Of a stretch of 64,000 nucleotides of DNA, positions 1 to 8,379 are shown piece after piece. Within the stretch, counting starts at the first letter, position 1. Every line of letters begins with the position of its first letter. Where the stretch lies: assembly GCF_014643635.1 (NCBI RefSeq), contig NZ_BMJV01000005.1, positions 248,274 through 312,273 of the forward strand, read 5' to 3'. The position numbers were made by a program, and so were the translations under genes. The DNA comes from Salipiger pallidus. GTDB taxonomy: Bacteria > Pseudomonadota > Alphaproteobacteria > Rhodobacterales > Rhodobacteraceae. The notes under the pieces were generated by a model. That model searched no databases and was not told the origin of the DNA. It saw nothing but the letters and a program-made list of their open reading frames with translations.

Positions 1-228
1 CAGGCGCTGCACCCGGCCACCCTCTTGGTCGATGAAGATCGGCGCATCGCGGCCCACGCTGTCGCGCAGATCATCGCAAAGCGCCTTCACTTGGTGCGAC
101 GTCTCGAGGTTGCGGGCAAAAAGGATGAAGCCGAAGGGATTGGACTCATGGAAGAACTGACGCTCCCCGCTGGTCAGCACGGGGCCCGACGGTCCAAGAA
201 TGGCTGCTCCGAAACGGCGGCGCGTCAA
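1..228 (-). CDS. nagZ: Beta-N-acetylhexosaminidase NagZ, N-terminal part (cut by window edge)
   Basis: The first 76 codons are present. The frame opens with MTRRRFGAAILG, contains a GERQFFHESNPFGFILFARN-like block and reaches the glycoside hydrolase family 3 motif DQEGGRVQRL at the window edge. NagZ removes N-acetylglucosamine from peptidoglycan breakdown products during cell-wall recycling in the cytoplasm. The start is a TTG at 226-228 whose last two bases begin the TGA stop of the upstream SPOR gene (a TTGA overlap), so the two are probably translationally coupled. The family match is strong; the catalytic residues lie outside the window. Confidence 0.93.
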   Translation of the reverse strand, partial: MTRRRFGAAILGPSGPVLTSGERQFFHESNPFGFILFARNLETSHQVKALCDDLRDSVGRDAPIFIDQEGGRVQRL

Positions 229-1265
229 CGGGTCGTCACCGGGATGCAATCGGCGTTCTCGGCGACGAAGGCCGCGCAGAACCGGCGCGCGTCAGAGATA
301 TCCTCGAAGCCCGCAGCGCGCAGGCGGTAGAACACCCTGCCCCCGCTGGTGGCCCGTTCGATCACCCGGTCCTTGCCCTCCATGAACTCGCCGAAGCGGC
401 TGGTGAAGCGATCCCATTCCGACCGGGCGGTTTCAGCGCTGTCATAGGCGCCAAGCTGAGCAAGACGGGTGCCTGCCGGTAAGCTTGCCGGGTCAAGCTC
501 CTGCACTTCGTTCTGAGGGGGGGCAGAGGTCACGGCGGTGACAGCAGCGGCGACCGGGTCGGTCGACAGCGCGGTGGGGCGCGTCTTGGGGCGCAATGAG
601 CGAACCAGCGCCCCGGCGGGGGTGTTGCTGGTGATGATAACCGGCTCGGGATCACCTTCTTCTTCGGCGGCAGCGGCTGCTGCCTCGGCTTCCTGTTCGG
701 CGCCAAGCATGGCCAGAACATCCTCGACGTTTTCGGGCTGCATCTGTGTCTCGTCACTCACCGGCCCAAACGGCGAGGCGTCACCGGCGATCTGGTTGGC
801 CAGCATTTCCATGGGATCGGAATCGCCATCCGCCATGGCCATCTCGCCTCCGTCCTGGCCAAGCTGCGCGGTGGCATCCGGCGCGGGCTGGGCAGCAACT
901 GAGGGTTTCGGCAATTCATCGGCGGGCAGGTCGTCATCGCTCAGACCAAAGCGCGCAGGCGCCAGCAGAAGCTTGTCGGGGACAGGGGTCGCAAGGCCGG
1001 TGCCTGCCACGTCATTCACCGCGAGGCCCTGGTGGTCCGCCAGCATTCCGCCCGGGTTTTCGGGGGCAACGCGCATGGGTCCCTCCATGGCCTGCACCAC
1101 TGGGATGCCTGTCACGTCGCGCACGAGAAGCTTGTAGCCCCAGACGCCCACGCCGACGACCAGCGCGAGCGAGATCGCCGCGCCGGCCCAATTGGCCATG
1201 TTCGCTGCTCTGAATCCCTTCGGCGCCTGCTGGTCCGCAGGCCCGTGATAGGTGAATTCCGCCAT
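225..1265 (-). CDS. SPOR-domain membrane protein
   Basis: A 346-residue protein starting MAEFTYHGPA. A single transmembrane helix lies at about residues 26-46, followed by a long acidic, Ala/Glu/Pro-rich periplasmic linker. The C-terminal 80 residues, from about LPAGTRLAQLGAYDSAETA onward, have the spacing of a SPOR domain. SPOR domains bind denuded glycan strands at the division septum, so a role in septal wall work is inferred. An in-frame GTG exists 21 bases upstream. I prefer the ATG at 1265 because GCGAGG sits five bases before it, whereas the GTG has AAGG directly abutting it. The gene lies between argS and nagZ on the same strand and overlaps the nagZ start, an order common in Rhodobacteraceae. 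Confidence 0.85.
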   Translation of the reverse strand: MAEFTYHGPADQQAPKGFRAANMANWAGAAISLALVVGVGVWGYKLLVRDVTGIPVVQAMEGPMRVAPENPGGMLADHQGLAVNDVAGTGLATPVPDKLLLAPARFGLSDDDLPADELPKPSVAAQPAPDATAQLGQDGGEMAMADGDSDPMEMLANQIAGDASPFGPVSDETQMQPENVEDVLAMLGAEQEAEAAAAAAEEEGDPEPVIITSNTPAGALVRSLRPKTRPTALSTDPVAAAVTAVTSAPPQNEVQELDPASLPAGTRLAQLGAYDSAETARSEWDRFTSRFGEFMEGKDRVIERATSGGRVFYRLRAAGFEDISDARRFCAAFVAENADCIPVTTR

Positions 1266-1338
1266 GTCTGCCTCGCTGTCCGGCACCCTTGGGCGCCGGC
1301 GGTCTGCCCGTCCACCAATGGCGGCGCGGCGTCTAGGC

Positions 1339-3081
1339 TCAGCGCATTTCGTCCATCGGGGTCACGCCCAAGATACCAAGACCGGCCGAAATGACAACCG
1401 CGACGGACCGGGCGAGCGCGATTTTGCGCTGAGAGGTTTGCGCGTCATCCTGAAGGAAGCGCAGGCCCGGTTCGTCATGGCCGCGGTTCCACAGACCGTG
1501 CAGGTCCGAGGCCAGTTCGTTAAGCCAGATCGCGACCTTGTGGGGCTCATGGCCCTTGGCTGCGATCTCCACGAGGCGCGGCCATTCCCCCAGCTTTTTC
1601 ATCAGCCCCAGCTCTGCCGCGTGGTCGAGCGAGGACAGGTCCTGCGCCTTGAGCGTGGCATCGGACACGTCGACCCCTGCGGCATCGGCCTTGCGCAGCA
1701 CCGAGCAGATCCGGGCATGGGCGTATTGCACGTAGAAGACCGGGTTTTCCTTGGACTGCTCGATCGCCTTGTCGAAGTCGAAGTCGAGGGGCGCGTCGTT
1801 CTTGCGCATCAGCATGACAAAGCGGGTGACGTCCGGGCCCACTTCCTCGACCACGTCACGCAGGGTGACGAAGGTCCCTGCCCGCTTGGACATCTTGAAG
1901 GGCTCGCCGTTCTTGAAGAGTTTCACCAGCTGGATGAGCTTGATGTCGAGGGGCGTCTTGCCATCGGAGAGCGCCGAAACGGCGGCCTTCATTCGCTTGA
2001 CATAGCCGCCGTGGTCGGCGCCGAAGACATCGATCAGCTGGTCGTAGCCGCGGATCACCTTGTCGTAATGATAGGCGATATCGGGCGCAAAATAGGTCCA
2101 TGCGCCGTCCGATTTCATGATCGGGCGGTCCACGTCGTCACCGTGTTCGGTGGACTTGAACAGCGTCTGCTCGCGCGGCTCCCAGTCTTCGGGCAGCTTG
2201 CCCTTGGGCGGCTCGAGCGTGCCGCGGTAGATCAGGCCCTTGGACTTGAGGCTGTCGATGGCCGCCTCGATCTTTCCGGTGCCGTAGAGCGACTTTTCCG
2301 AGAAGAAATGGTCCATTTTCACGCCCAGAAGCGCGAGATCCTCTCGGATGAGGTCCATCATCGCCTCGGTGGCGTAGGCGCGCACCTCTTCGAGCCAGAC
2401 CGCCTCGGGCTGGTCCACGTAGGCATCGCCAACCTTTTCTTTGAGCCGTTCGCCCACCGCGACGAGGTACTCGCCGGGATAGGTGCCATCGGGGAACTCG
2501 ACCTCGTGACCATGCGCCTCGAGGTAACGCAGGTAGACCGACCGCGCGAGCACGTCGACCTGTGCACCGCCGTCGTTGATGTAGTATTCACGCGTCACAT
2601 CGTAGCCTGCGAAATCGAGCAGGCTGGCCAGCGCGTCGCCAAAGACCGCGCCGCGGGTATGGCCCACGTGCATCGGGCCTGTCGGATTGGCCGAAACGTA
2701 CTCCACGTTGACCTTCGCGCCCTGCCCCATGGGCGAACGGCCGAAATCGGTGCCCTGCTGCAGGATCGTGGCGGGCAGGCCCTGCCAGAGAGACGGCGCA
2801 AGGCGCAGGTTGAGGAAGCCCGGACCCGCGACCTCCGCCGAGGTGATGCGGTCGTCGGCGCCGATCTTGGCGGCCAGCGCATCGGCGATGTCGCGGGGCT
2901 TCATCTTCGCGGGCTTTGCAAGCACCATGGCGGCATTGGTGGCCATGTCCCCGTGCAGCGGGTCGCGGGGCGGCTCCACCGTCACGGGCGCGGTGTTCAG
3001 ATCGCCCGGCAGGGTGCCTTCGGACTGAAGCGCCTCGATCGCGTCAAGCACGAGCGCACGGATATCGGTGAAGAGGTTCAT
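1339..3081 (-). CDS. argS: Arginyl-tRNA synthetase
   Basis: A 580-residue class I aminoacyl-tRNA synthetase that attaches arginine to tRNA-Arg. The HIGH-type signature reads [14 protein letters not shown] near residue 140, and the KMSKS loop is [15 protein letters not shown]. The N-terminal part matches the Add-1 domain that recognises the tRNA D-loop, and the C-terminal anticodon-binding domain ends near PGLRFLQDD. The length is normal for bacterial ArgS. It starts with ATG at 3081 and is the first gene of a minus-strand run that continues into the SPOR protein and nagZ. It is divergent from the OsmC-family gene. Confidence 0.97.
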   Translation of the reverse strand: MNLFTDIRALVLDAIEALQSEGTLPGDLNTAPVTVEPPRDPLHGDMATNAAMVLAKPAKMKPRDIADALAAKIGADDRITSAEVAGPGFLNLRLAPSLWQGLPATILQQGTDFGRSPMGQGAKVNVEYVSANPTGPMHVGHTRGAVFGDALASLLDFAGYDVTREYYINDGGAQVDVLARSVYLRYLEAHGHEVEFPDGTYPGEYLVAVGERLKEKVGDAYVDQPEAVWLEEVRAYATEAMMDLIREDLALLGVKMDHFFSEKSLYGTGKIEAAIDSLKSKGLIYRGTLEPPKGKLPEDWEPREQTLFKSTEHGDDVDRPIMKSDGAWTYFAPDIAYHYDKVIRGYDQLIDVFGADHGGYVKRMKAAVSALSDGKTPLDIKLIQLVKLFKNGEPFKMSKRAGTFVTLRDVVEEVGPDVTRFVMLMRKNDAPLDFDFDKAIEQSKENPVFYVQYAHARICSVLRKADAAGVDVSDATLKAQDLSSLDHAAELGLMKKLGEWPRLVEIAAKGHEPHKVAIWLNELASDLHGLWNRGHDEPGLRFLQDDAQTSQRKIALARSVAVVISAGLGILGVTPMDEMR

Positions 3082-3133
3082 CTGTCGCGTCTCCTGGGAA
3101 GTTGCGCTTCCTGTACCACTTCGAGGCGTGGCG

Positions 3134-3183
3134 TCAAATATCCCGGTCCGTGCAAAGTCTCTTCATGCAAAGTCTCAATGCAA
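3134..3183. promoter_or_regulatory. Direct repeats in the argS/osmC divergent region
   Basis: TGCAAAGTCTC occurs at 3151-3161 and again at 3166-3176, with a partial TGCAA at 3179-3183. The two full copies start 15 bases apart. They lie about 90 bases before the OsmC-family start, in the only upstream space that gene has, so they may be regulator-binding sites. Just before them, 3134-3146 (TCAAATATCCCGG) matches one end of the dispersed repeat described elsewhere in this window. The binding factor is unknown. Confidence 0.35.
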
Positions 3184-3262
3184 CTCCGCGCGCCGTCCCG
3201 GCGTTATGGCAATGACGGTCGCCAAAGGGCGGCCCCATGAACACGGCCAAAAGGAGCACGAC

Positions 3263-3688
3263 ATGATCCGCAAGAGCGCATCCGCCAACTGGAAAGGCAG
3301 CCTCACCGAGGGCACCGGAACCATTTCCACCGAATCCGGCGTTCTCGACGCCGTGAACTACGGCTTCAAGAAGCGCTTCGAGGGCGAGCCGGGCTCGAAC
3401 CCCGAAGAGCTGATCGGCGCGGCGCACGCGAGTTGCTTCTCCATGGCGCTGAGCATGATCCTTGGCGATGCCGGGTTCACGGCCGATGATATCTCGACCA
3501 AGGCGACCATTTCCATGGACAAGGAAGGCGACGGCTTTGCCATCAAGGGCAGCCACCTCGAAGTGACCGCGGTGGTGCCAGGCGCCTCCGCCGAGGACTT
3601 CGCCGAGGCGGCAAATGCTGCCAAGGAAAACTGCCCGATCTCGAAGCTGCTCGACACCGACATCACGATGGACGCCAAGCTGGCCTGA
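3263..3688 (+). CDS. OsmC/Ohr-family peroxiredoxin-like protein
   Basis: A 141-residue protein beginning MIRKSASANWKGSLTEGTG. The motif EELIGAAHASCFSMALS carries the first conserved cysteine of OsmC-family enzymes, and the second lies in AKENCPISKLL. Such proteins use a two-cysteine centre to reduce organic hydroperoxides in the cytoplasm. The overall sequence looks like the OsmC subtype rather than Ohr. AAGGAG at 3251-3256 precedes the ATG by six bases. The gene stands alone, is divergent from argS and is closed by a strong terminator, so it is probably monocistronic. Direct repeats upstream may control it. Confidence 0.92.
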   Translation: MIRKSASANWKGSLTEGTGTISTESGVLDAVNYGFKKRFEGEPGSNPEELIGAAHASCFSMALSMILGDAGFTADDISTKATISMDKEGDGFAIKGSHLEVTAVVPGASAEDFAEAANAAKENCPISKLLDTDITMDAKLA

Positions 3689-3730
3689 TCTTTCGTGGCC
3701 TCGCGGGCAATGCCCGCTCGGTAACAGCAA

Positions 3731-3764
3731 AACGGCGCCCGCTCACACGGGCGCCGTTTTTTTT
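3731..3764 (+). terminator. Rho-independent terminator of the OsmC-family gene
   Basis: An 11-bp perfect stem, AACGGCGCCCG / CGGGCGCCGTT, with a six-base loop (CTCACA) is followed by an unbroken run of T to 3764. It lies 43 bases after the stop codon. Confidence 0.93.
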
Positions 3765-3810
3765 GTGGGGAGGCTTCGACTTTGCCCGGCGGAGCGCCTG
3801 TGACAGGGCA

Positions 3811-3876
3811 GAATGGGGGCGCTGCCGCCCTTGGCTTCGCCAATTCCCCCCCGGCGTGTTTTCAAACAGAAGAAGA
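3811..3876 (+). repeat. Dispersed intergenic repeat, copy 1
   Basis: GGGGGCGCTGCCGCCC is followed by the small palindrome TTGGC-TTC-GCCAA, then CCCCCGGCGTGTTTTCAAAC and AGAAGAAG. The same order of parts occurs at 44386-44442 and, inverted, at 47411-47473. The tail alone recurs, inverted, at 62957-62984. This copy fills the roughly 300-base space between the OsmC terminator and the convergent dehydrogenase end at 3998; I see no gene there. Confidence 0.7.
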
Positions 3877-3997
3877 CGGGCGGCGCACAGATATTCCGGC
3901 GCGCCGTGGTGTCATGCAGAGGTCGGTCGCGGTCTTCTGCATCACGTCCGCGAGCGACACTCGTACCGGATCACGCATGAGAGTGAGCGCACCTCTT

Positions 3998-4870
3998 TCA
4001 GTCGAAGGCCTTGAGGCGCTTGACGAGGCTCGAAGTGTCCCAGCGGCCCCCGCCCATGGACTGAACGTCCTTGTAGAACTGATCCACAAGCGCGGTGACG
4101 GGCAGCGAAGCACCGATCTCCTCGGCGGTGGCGAGGCAGATGGCGAGATCCTTGCGCATCCAGTCCACCGCGAAGCCGTGGTCGAACTTGTCATCAAGCA
4201 TGGTCTCGTGACGATTGACCATCTGCCACGATCCGGCAGCGCCACCGCCGATCACCTCGACCACCGCGCGGCCGTCGATGCCCGCCTTCTCGGCGAAGGC
4301 CATGCCCTCGGAGAGGCCCTGCACCAGCCCCGCGATGCAGATCTGGTTGACCATCTTGCACTTCTGCCCCGCACCGCTGTCGCCGATACGCTTGCAGAGC
4401 TTGGCATAAGCGGCGATCACCGGCTCGGCCATGTCGTAATCGGGTTGGTCGCCGCCGCACATCACTACGAGCTGGCCATTTTCCGCGCCGGCCTGCCCGC
4501 CGGACACCGGCGCATCCACGAAACCGAAGCCCTCGGCTTTGGCGATGGCGTAAAGCTCGTGCGTCACCGCAGAGCTGACGGTGGTGTGATCGACGAAGAT
4601 CGCGCCCTCTGACATGCCAGCAAAGGCGCCATCCGCACCGGTGCAGACCTGCCGCAGGTCATCGTCGTTGCCAACGCAGGCCATGACGAAATCCGCGCCC
4701 TCGGCGGCTTCGCGCGGGGTCGGGGCCATCCGGCCGCCGTGCTGCTGCGCCCAGGCATCGGCCTTGGAGGCCGTGCGGTTGTAGACGGTGACCTCGTGAC
4801 CGGCGGCCGCAAGGTGGCCCGCCATCGGGTGGCCCATGACCCCCAATCCAAGAAATGCGCATTTGGCCAT
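3998..4870 (-). CDS. NAD(P)-dependent beta-hydroxyacid dehydrogenase (3-hydroxyisobutyrate dehydrogenase family)
   Basis: A 290-residue protein. The N-terminal Rossmann motif is GLGVMGHPMAGHL (residues 8-20). The substrate-binding signature DAPVSGGQAGAENG starts at residue 119, and the conserved lysine/asparagine pair lies in GAGQKCKMVNQ (K172, N175). This family oxidises or reduces small beta-hydroxyacids such as 3-hydroxyisobutyrate, tartronate semialdehyde and 4-hydroxybutyrate. The substrate cannot be told from sequence alone, and no valine-degradation neighbours are present to settle it. It is divergent from the penicillin-acylase gene and convergent with the OsmC-family gene. Confidence 0.9.
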   Translation of the reverse strand: MAKCAFLGLGVMGHPMAGHLAAAGHEVTVYNRTASKADAWAQQHGGRMAPTPREAAEGADFVMACVGNDDDLRQVCTGADGAFAGMSEGAIFVDHTTVSSAVTHELYAIAKAEGFGFVDAPVSGGQAGAENGQLVVMCGGDQPDYDMAEPVIAAYAKLCKRIGDSGAGQKCKMVNQICIAGLVQGLSEGMAFAEKAGIDGRAVVEVIGGGAAGSWQMVNRHETMLDDKFDHGFAVDWMRKDLAICLATAEEIGASLPVTALVDQFYKDVQSMGGGRWDTSSLVKRLKAFD

Positions 4871-4994
4871 GGCTCTTCACCCCTTTGTCATTGCAATGCC
4901 TTTGCCGGGACTGTCGCGTCTCGCCCGCCCCTTGGCAAGGGGGCGGCAGCGCGGTAAGCCCCGTGGTCAAGCGTACAGAACCGGGACGGGCCCC

Positions 4995-7454
4995 ATGGCG
5001 ACACTCTTCCGCTGGCTTCTTCGGCTGGCCTCGGCGGCGATCTTCCTGTCGGTGGTCGGCGTGCTGCTGGTCTATTACCTCGCCTCGCGGTCTCTGCCCG
5101 ACTACAACGAGACGCTGACCACCGGTGGCATCAGCGCCGAGGTCGAGATCGTGCGCGACAATGCCGCCGTGCCACATATCTTTGCCACAAACGACGAAGA
5201 TGCGTTCTACGGTCTCGGCTATGCCCATGCGCAGGACCGGCTGTGGCAGATGGTGATGCTGCGCCGTACCGTGCAGGGCCGCCTGTCCGAGGTGTTCGGG
5301 CGGCGGACGCTGGACACCGACATGCTGCTGCGGCGGCTGGACCTCTACACGCTTGCGACACGGTCGGTAGCCTCGCAATCACCCGAGGCAACAGCAGCGC
5401 TGCGCGCCTATGCCGCCGGCGTCAACGCCCGCATCACCGAGATCAACGAACAGAGCCTCGGGCGCGGCGCGCCGGAGTTCTTCGTCTTCAATGCCCCCAT
5501 GGCGCCGTGGCAACCTGCCGACAGCATCGCTATCGTCAAGCTCATGGCACTGCAGCTGTCGGGCCAGTTCCGGGACGAGATCCTGCGAGCCCAGACCGCG
5601 CTTCTGCTGCCTGACCCGGACCGCCTGCAGGACATCCTTCCCGACATCCCCGGCAGCGGCACTGCCGCACTGCCCGAATACGCCAGCCTCTTCCCCGGCA
5701 AGGCGATGCCGCGCTATGCCTCGGCAGACGATCAGGGCGTCTGGCCGGTGCCCGAGCGCGGCCTTGCGGGTGCCTCCAACGTCTGGGCGGCTGCGCCGTC
5801 CCGCTCGGCCGGGGGCGGCACGCTGTTGGCCAACGATCCGCACCTGGGCTTCACCGCGCCCTCGACCTGGTATCTCGCGCGGCTGAACCTTGCTTCGGGC
5901 GGTGTCATCGGCGGCACAATCCCCGGGGTTCCGGCAGTGATGCTGGGCCGGTCCGAAACCCTCGCCTGGGGGATCACGTCGTCCTACCTCGACGATCAGG
6001 ATCTCCACATCGAGGAGCTCAACCCCGAGAACACCCAGCAATACCGAACCCCGGACGGCTGGGCCGAGTTCACCACCCGCCGCTCCATCGTCGAGATCGC
6101 CGGCGAGGCCCCCGTCACCGTCACCCTGCGCTGGACCGAGAACGGCCCCGTGCTGCCCCGCTCGCGCTTCGATCTCGAGGCGATCACCCCGCCGGGCCAC
6201 GTGGTCAGCATGAACTGGACGGCGCTGTCGGCCGAGGACACCTCGATGACCGCGGCGCTTGACCTCATGCATGCGCAGACCGTGAACGAGGCGCTGGAGA
6301 CGACGCCGCTCTATGTTGCGCCGTCGCAGATGCTGACGCTGACCGACAAAGACGGTATCGCCATGAAGCTGATAGGTGCCATGCCGTCGCGTGATCCGCG
6401 CCACCAGAGCCAGGGCCGCCTGCCCAGCCCCGGCTGGATCGAGGCGAACCGCTGGCAGGGCATGCTGCCTGACAGCGCCAACCCGGTCTGGACCGATCCC
6501 GAGGGCGGCATCCTGGGCAACACGAACAACAAGATCATCGACCGCCCCTTCCCCATGCATGTCAGCTTTGACTGGGGCGACAGCCAGAGGGTCATGCGCT
6601 GGAGCCAGCTCATGCAGGGGCGGCAGGTGCACACCCGAGACAGCTTTATCGAAGCGCAGCTCGACACCGTGTCCCCGGCGGCGCGCACCCTGCTGCCGTT
6701 GATCGGGCGCGACCTGTGGTACACGGGCGAAGCGGCTCCGGACGGCACCCCGGAACGCCAGCGCCAGCGCGCGCTCGATCTGCTGGCCGATTGGAACGGC
6801 GAGATGAACGAGCATCTCCCCGAGCCGCTGATCTACGCCGCCTGGGTGCGCGCCCTGCAGGACCGGCTGATCCGCGACGAATTGGGCCCGCTTGCGGACC
6901 GATACACCCACGTGGAGCCACTGTTCATCGAACGGGTGTTCCGTGATGTCGACGGGGCCGCCACCTGGTGCGACGTGATCCGGTCGGTCAAGGAAGAGAC
7001 CTGTTCCGACATCGCGCGTATGGCGCTGGACGATGCGCTGGTGTGGATCGGCGAAACCTACGGCACGCAACTGGAAAGCCTGCGATGGGGCGATGCCCAC
7101 CAGGCGGTGCACAAGCACCAGGTGCTGGGCGACATCCCGGTGCTGCGCTATTTCGTCAACATCCGCCAGAGCACCTCGGGTGGAGATTTCACGCTCGAGC
7201 GCGGGGTCAGCGCCGGCACCGGTCCCGAGCCATTCCTGAGCGTGCATGGCGCGGGCTACCGGGGCGTCTACGACTTCGCCGACCCGGATTCGTCGGTCTT
7301 CATCAACGCCACCGGCCAGTCCGGGCATTTCCTGTCGCGACACTATGACGACCTTGGCACCCTGTGGCGGCGTGGTGAATACATCCCTATGTCACTGGAC
7401 GAAGACCTCGCCCGCGCGGCCTCCATCGGTGTGACCCGGCTCGAGCCGCGATGA
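4995..7454 (+). CDS. Penicillin-acylase-family N-terminal nucleophile hydrolase
   Basis: An 819-residue protein. A hydrophobic N-terminal segment (residues 5-29) should act as a membrane anchor or signal. The small-subunit region contains DNAAVPHIFATNDEDAFYGL. The processing site is GA-SNVWAAAP, giving Ser261 as the expected new N-terminal nucleophile after autocatalytic cleavage. This family hydrolyses amide bonds of beta-lactams, acyl-homoserine lactones or related acylated amines in the periplasm; the natural substrate is not predictable here. The start is set at the ATG just before the hydrophobic segment; upstream in-frame codons would add an arginine-rich leader. It overlaps the following kinase gene by ATGA, implying a two-gene operon. 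Confidence 0.9.
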   Translation: MATLFRWLLRLASAAIFLSVVGVLLVYYLASRSLPDYNETLTTGGISAEVEIVRDNAAVPHIFATNDEDAFYGLGYAHAQDRLWQMVMLRRTVQGRLSEVFGRRTLDTDMLLRRLDLYTLATRSVASQSPEATAALRAYAAGVNARITEINEQSLGRGAPEFFVFNAPMAPWQPADSIAIVKLMALQLSGQFRDEILRAQTALLLPDPDRLQDILPDIPGSGTAALPEYASLFPGKAMPRYASADDQGVWPVPERGLAGASNVWAAAPSRSAGGGTLLANDPHLGFTAPSTWYLARLNLASGGVIGGTIPGVPAVMLGRSETLAWGITSSYLDDQDLHIEELNPENTQQYRTPDGWAEFTTRRSIVEIAGEAPVTVTLRWTENGPVLPRSRFDLEAITPPGHVVSMNWTALSAEDTSMTAALDLMHAQTVNEALETTPLYVAPSQMLTLTDKDGIAMKLIGAMPSRDPRHQSQGRLPSPGWIEANRWQGMLPDSANPVWTDPEGGILGNTNNKIIDRPFPMHVSFDWGDSQRVMRWSQLMQGRQVHTRDSFIEAQLDTVSPAARTLLPLIGRDLWYTGEAAPDGTPERQRQRALDLLADWNGEMNEHLPEPLIYAAWVRALQDRLIRDELGPLADRYTHVEPLFIERVFRDVDGAATWCDVIRSVKEETCSDIARMALDDALVWIGETYGTQLESLRWGDAHQAVHKHQVLGDIPVLRYFVNIRQSTSGGDFTLERGVSAGTGPEPFLSVHGAGYRGVYDFADPDSSVFINATGQSGHFLSRHYDDLGTLWRRGEYIPMSLDEDLARAASIGVTRLEPR

Positions 7455-8377
7455 GCGGCGCGGCGCAGCTGGGCAAGGACGAGGCCCGCGCCATCGCGCG
7501 CGCGGCGCTGGCGGATCTGGGCGAGGACGGGCCGTGGGGCCTTGGCTGCCTCAAGAACCGCGAGCATCCGCTTCCCGAGCAGGTGTTCTGCGCCGCCACC
7601 CCGTACCGCCGTATCGCGGTGAAGGTCTACGCCCCTGCCAGCGCAGGCAAGGCCCGGGCGCAGGCGGATCGCCAGCGTGTCGTGGCACAGGCGGGTATCG
7701 CGCCGAAGGTGATCTTTTTCGACGACGCCCGGCTGGTGCTGGGAATGGCCTACGTGGACACGCCGAACCTTCGGGCGCTCTGGCCGCATCAAGGCGCATC
7801 GGGACAGCTCGATCTTCTGGAAGCGGCGGGCCGGTGGCTGCGCCGGCTGCATGACCTCGAGGCACAGCCCCACCCGTTCCGCCCCAGGGGCCATGTCTCG
7901 TGGATGGAGCGGGTGCTGGCCTGGCAGGCGGACGGCACGCGGAACTACCCCGATGCCAAGGACTTCGCCGCCGAGGCCGAGGAACTGACCGCAATGGCCC
8001 CCGCCCTGCGCGGCCTGCCCGCGTGGCGGGCGGTCACCCACCGCGACCTTCACCTGTCCAACCTGCTGGCGACTGCCGAGGGCGTCATCGGTTTGGACTA
8101 CGAGAATGCGAAACACGACGAGCCTCTGCGCGATCTGGTCACCCTGCTGATCGACGCCATGGCCGAGGCCGGCGATCACACGCCTCGGTCCATGGCCGCG
8201 GCCCTGTCGAAGGGTTACGGGGCCTGCGAAATCCCCGCCGAGGCGGTGCTGTTCCTGCAACGGACCTTTGCGCTGGGAGAATGGTCGCGCACGCCTGAAA
8301 GCGCGTCGGTGGCGCAATCGGCGCGCTACTATGCGGCACGGGCCGTCATCTCGGCGGACGCGCCGCTGTTCGGCTAG
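7451..8377 (+). CDS. Aminoglycoside/choline-phosphotransferase-family kinase
   Basis: A 308-residue protein of the APH fold. The catalytic loop is THRDLHLSNLL (Asp199), and the metal-binding DFG equivalent is GLDYENAKHDEP (Asp216). The N-terminal lobe is short, with KVYAP as the likely ATP-lysine strand. Family members phosphorylate aminoglycosides, choline, homoserine or sugars using ATP. It is translationally coupled to the preceding acylase-family gene by a 4-base ATGA overlap, so it may phosphorylate a product of that hydrolase; this is inference. It ends two bases from the convergent FUSC gene. Nothing specifically suggests an antibiotic-resistance role. Confidence 0.78.
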   Translation: MSGAAQLGKDEARAIARAALADLGEDGPWGLGCLKNREHPLPEQVFCAATPYRRIAVKVYAPASAGKARAQADRQRVVAQAGIAPKVIFFDDARLVLGMAYVDTPNLRALWPHQGASGQLDLLEAAGRWLRRLHDLEAQPHPFRPRGHVSWMERVLAWQADGTRNYPDAKDFAAEAEELTAMAPALRGLPAWRAVTHRDLHLSNLLATAEGVIGLDYENAKHDEPLRDLVTLLIDAMAEAGDHTPRSMAAALSKGYGACEIPAEAVLFLQRTFALGEWSRTPESASVAQSARYYAARAVISADAPLFG

Positions 8378-8379
8378 GC

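Noticed and set aside
1252-3240. Very long plus-strand open frame opposite argS
   Set aside because: It is the antisense of argS, caused by high GC at third positions; the His/Arg/Val-rich translation is typical of such shadows.
7451-8377. Antibiotic-resistance aminoglycoside phosphotransferase
   Set aside because: Only the broad fold motifs match; the operon context and chromosomal setting give no support for a resistance role.
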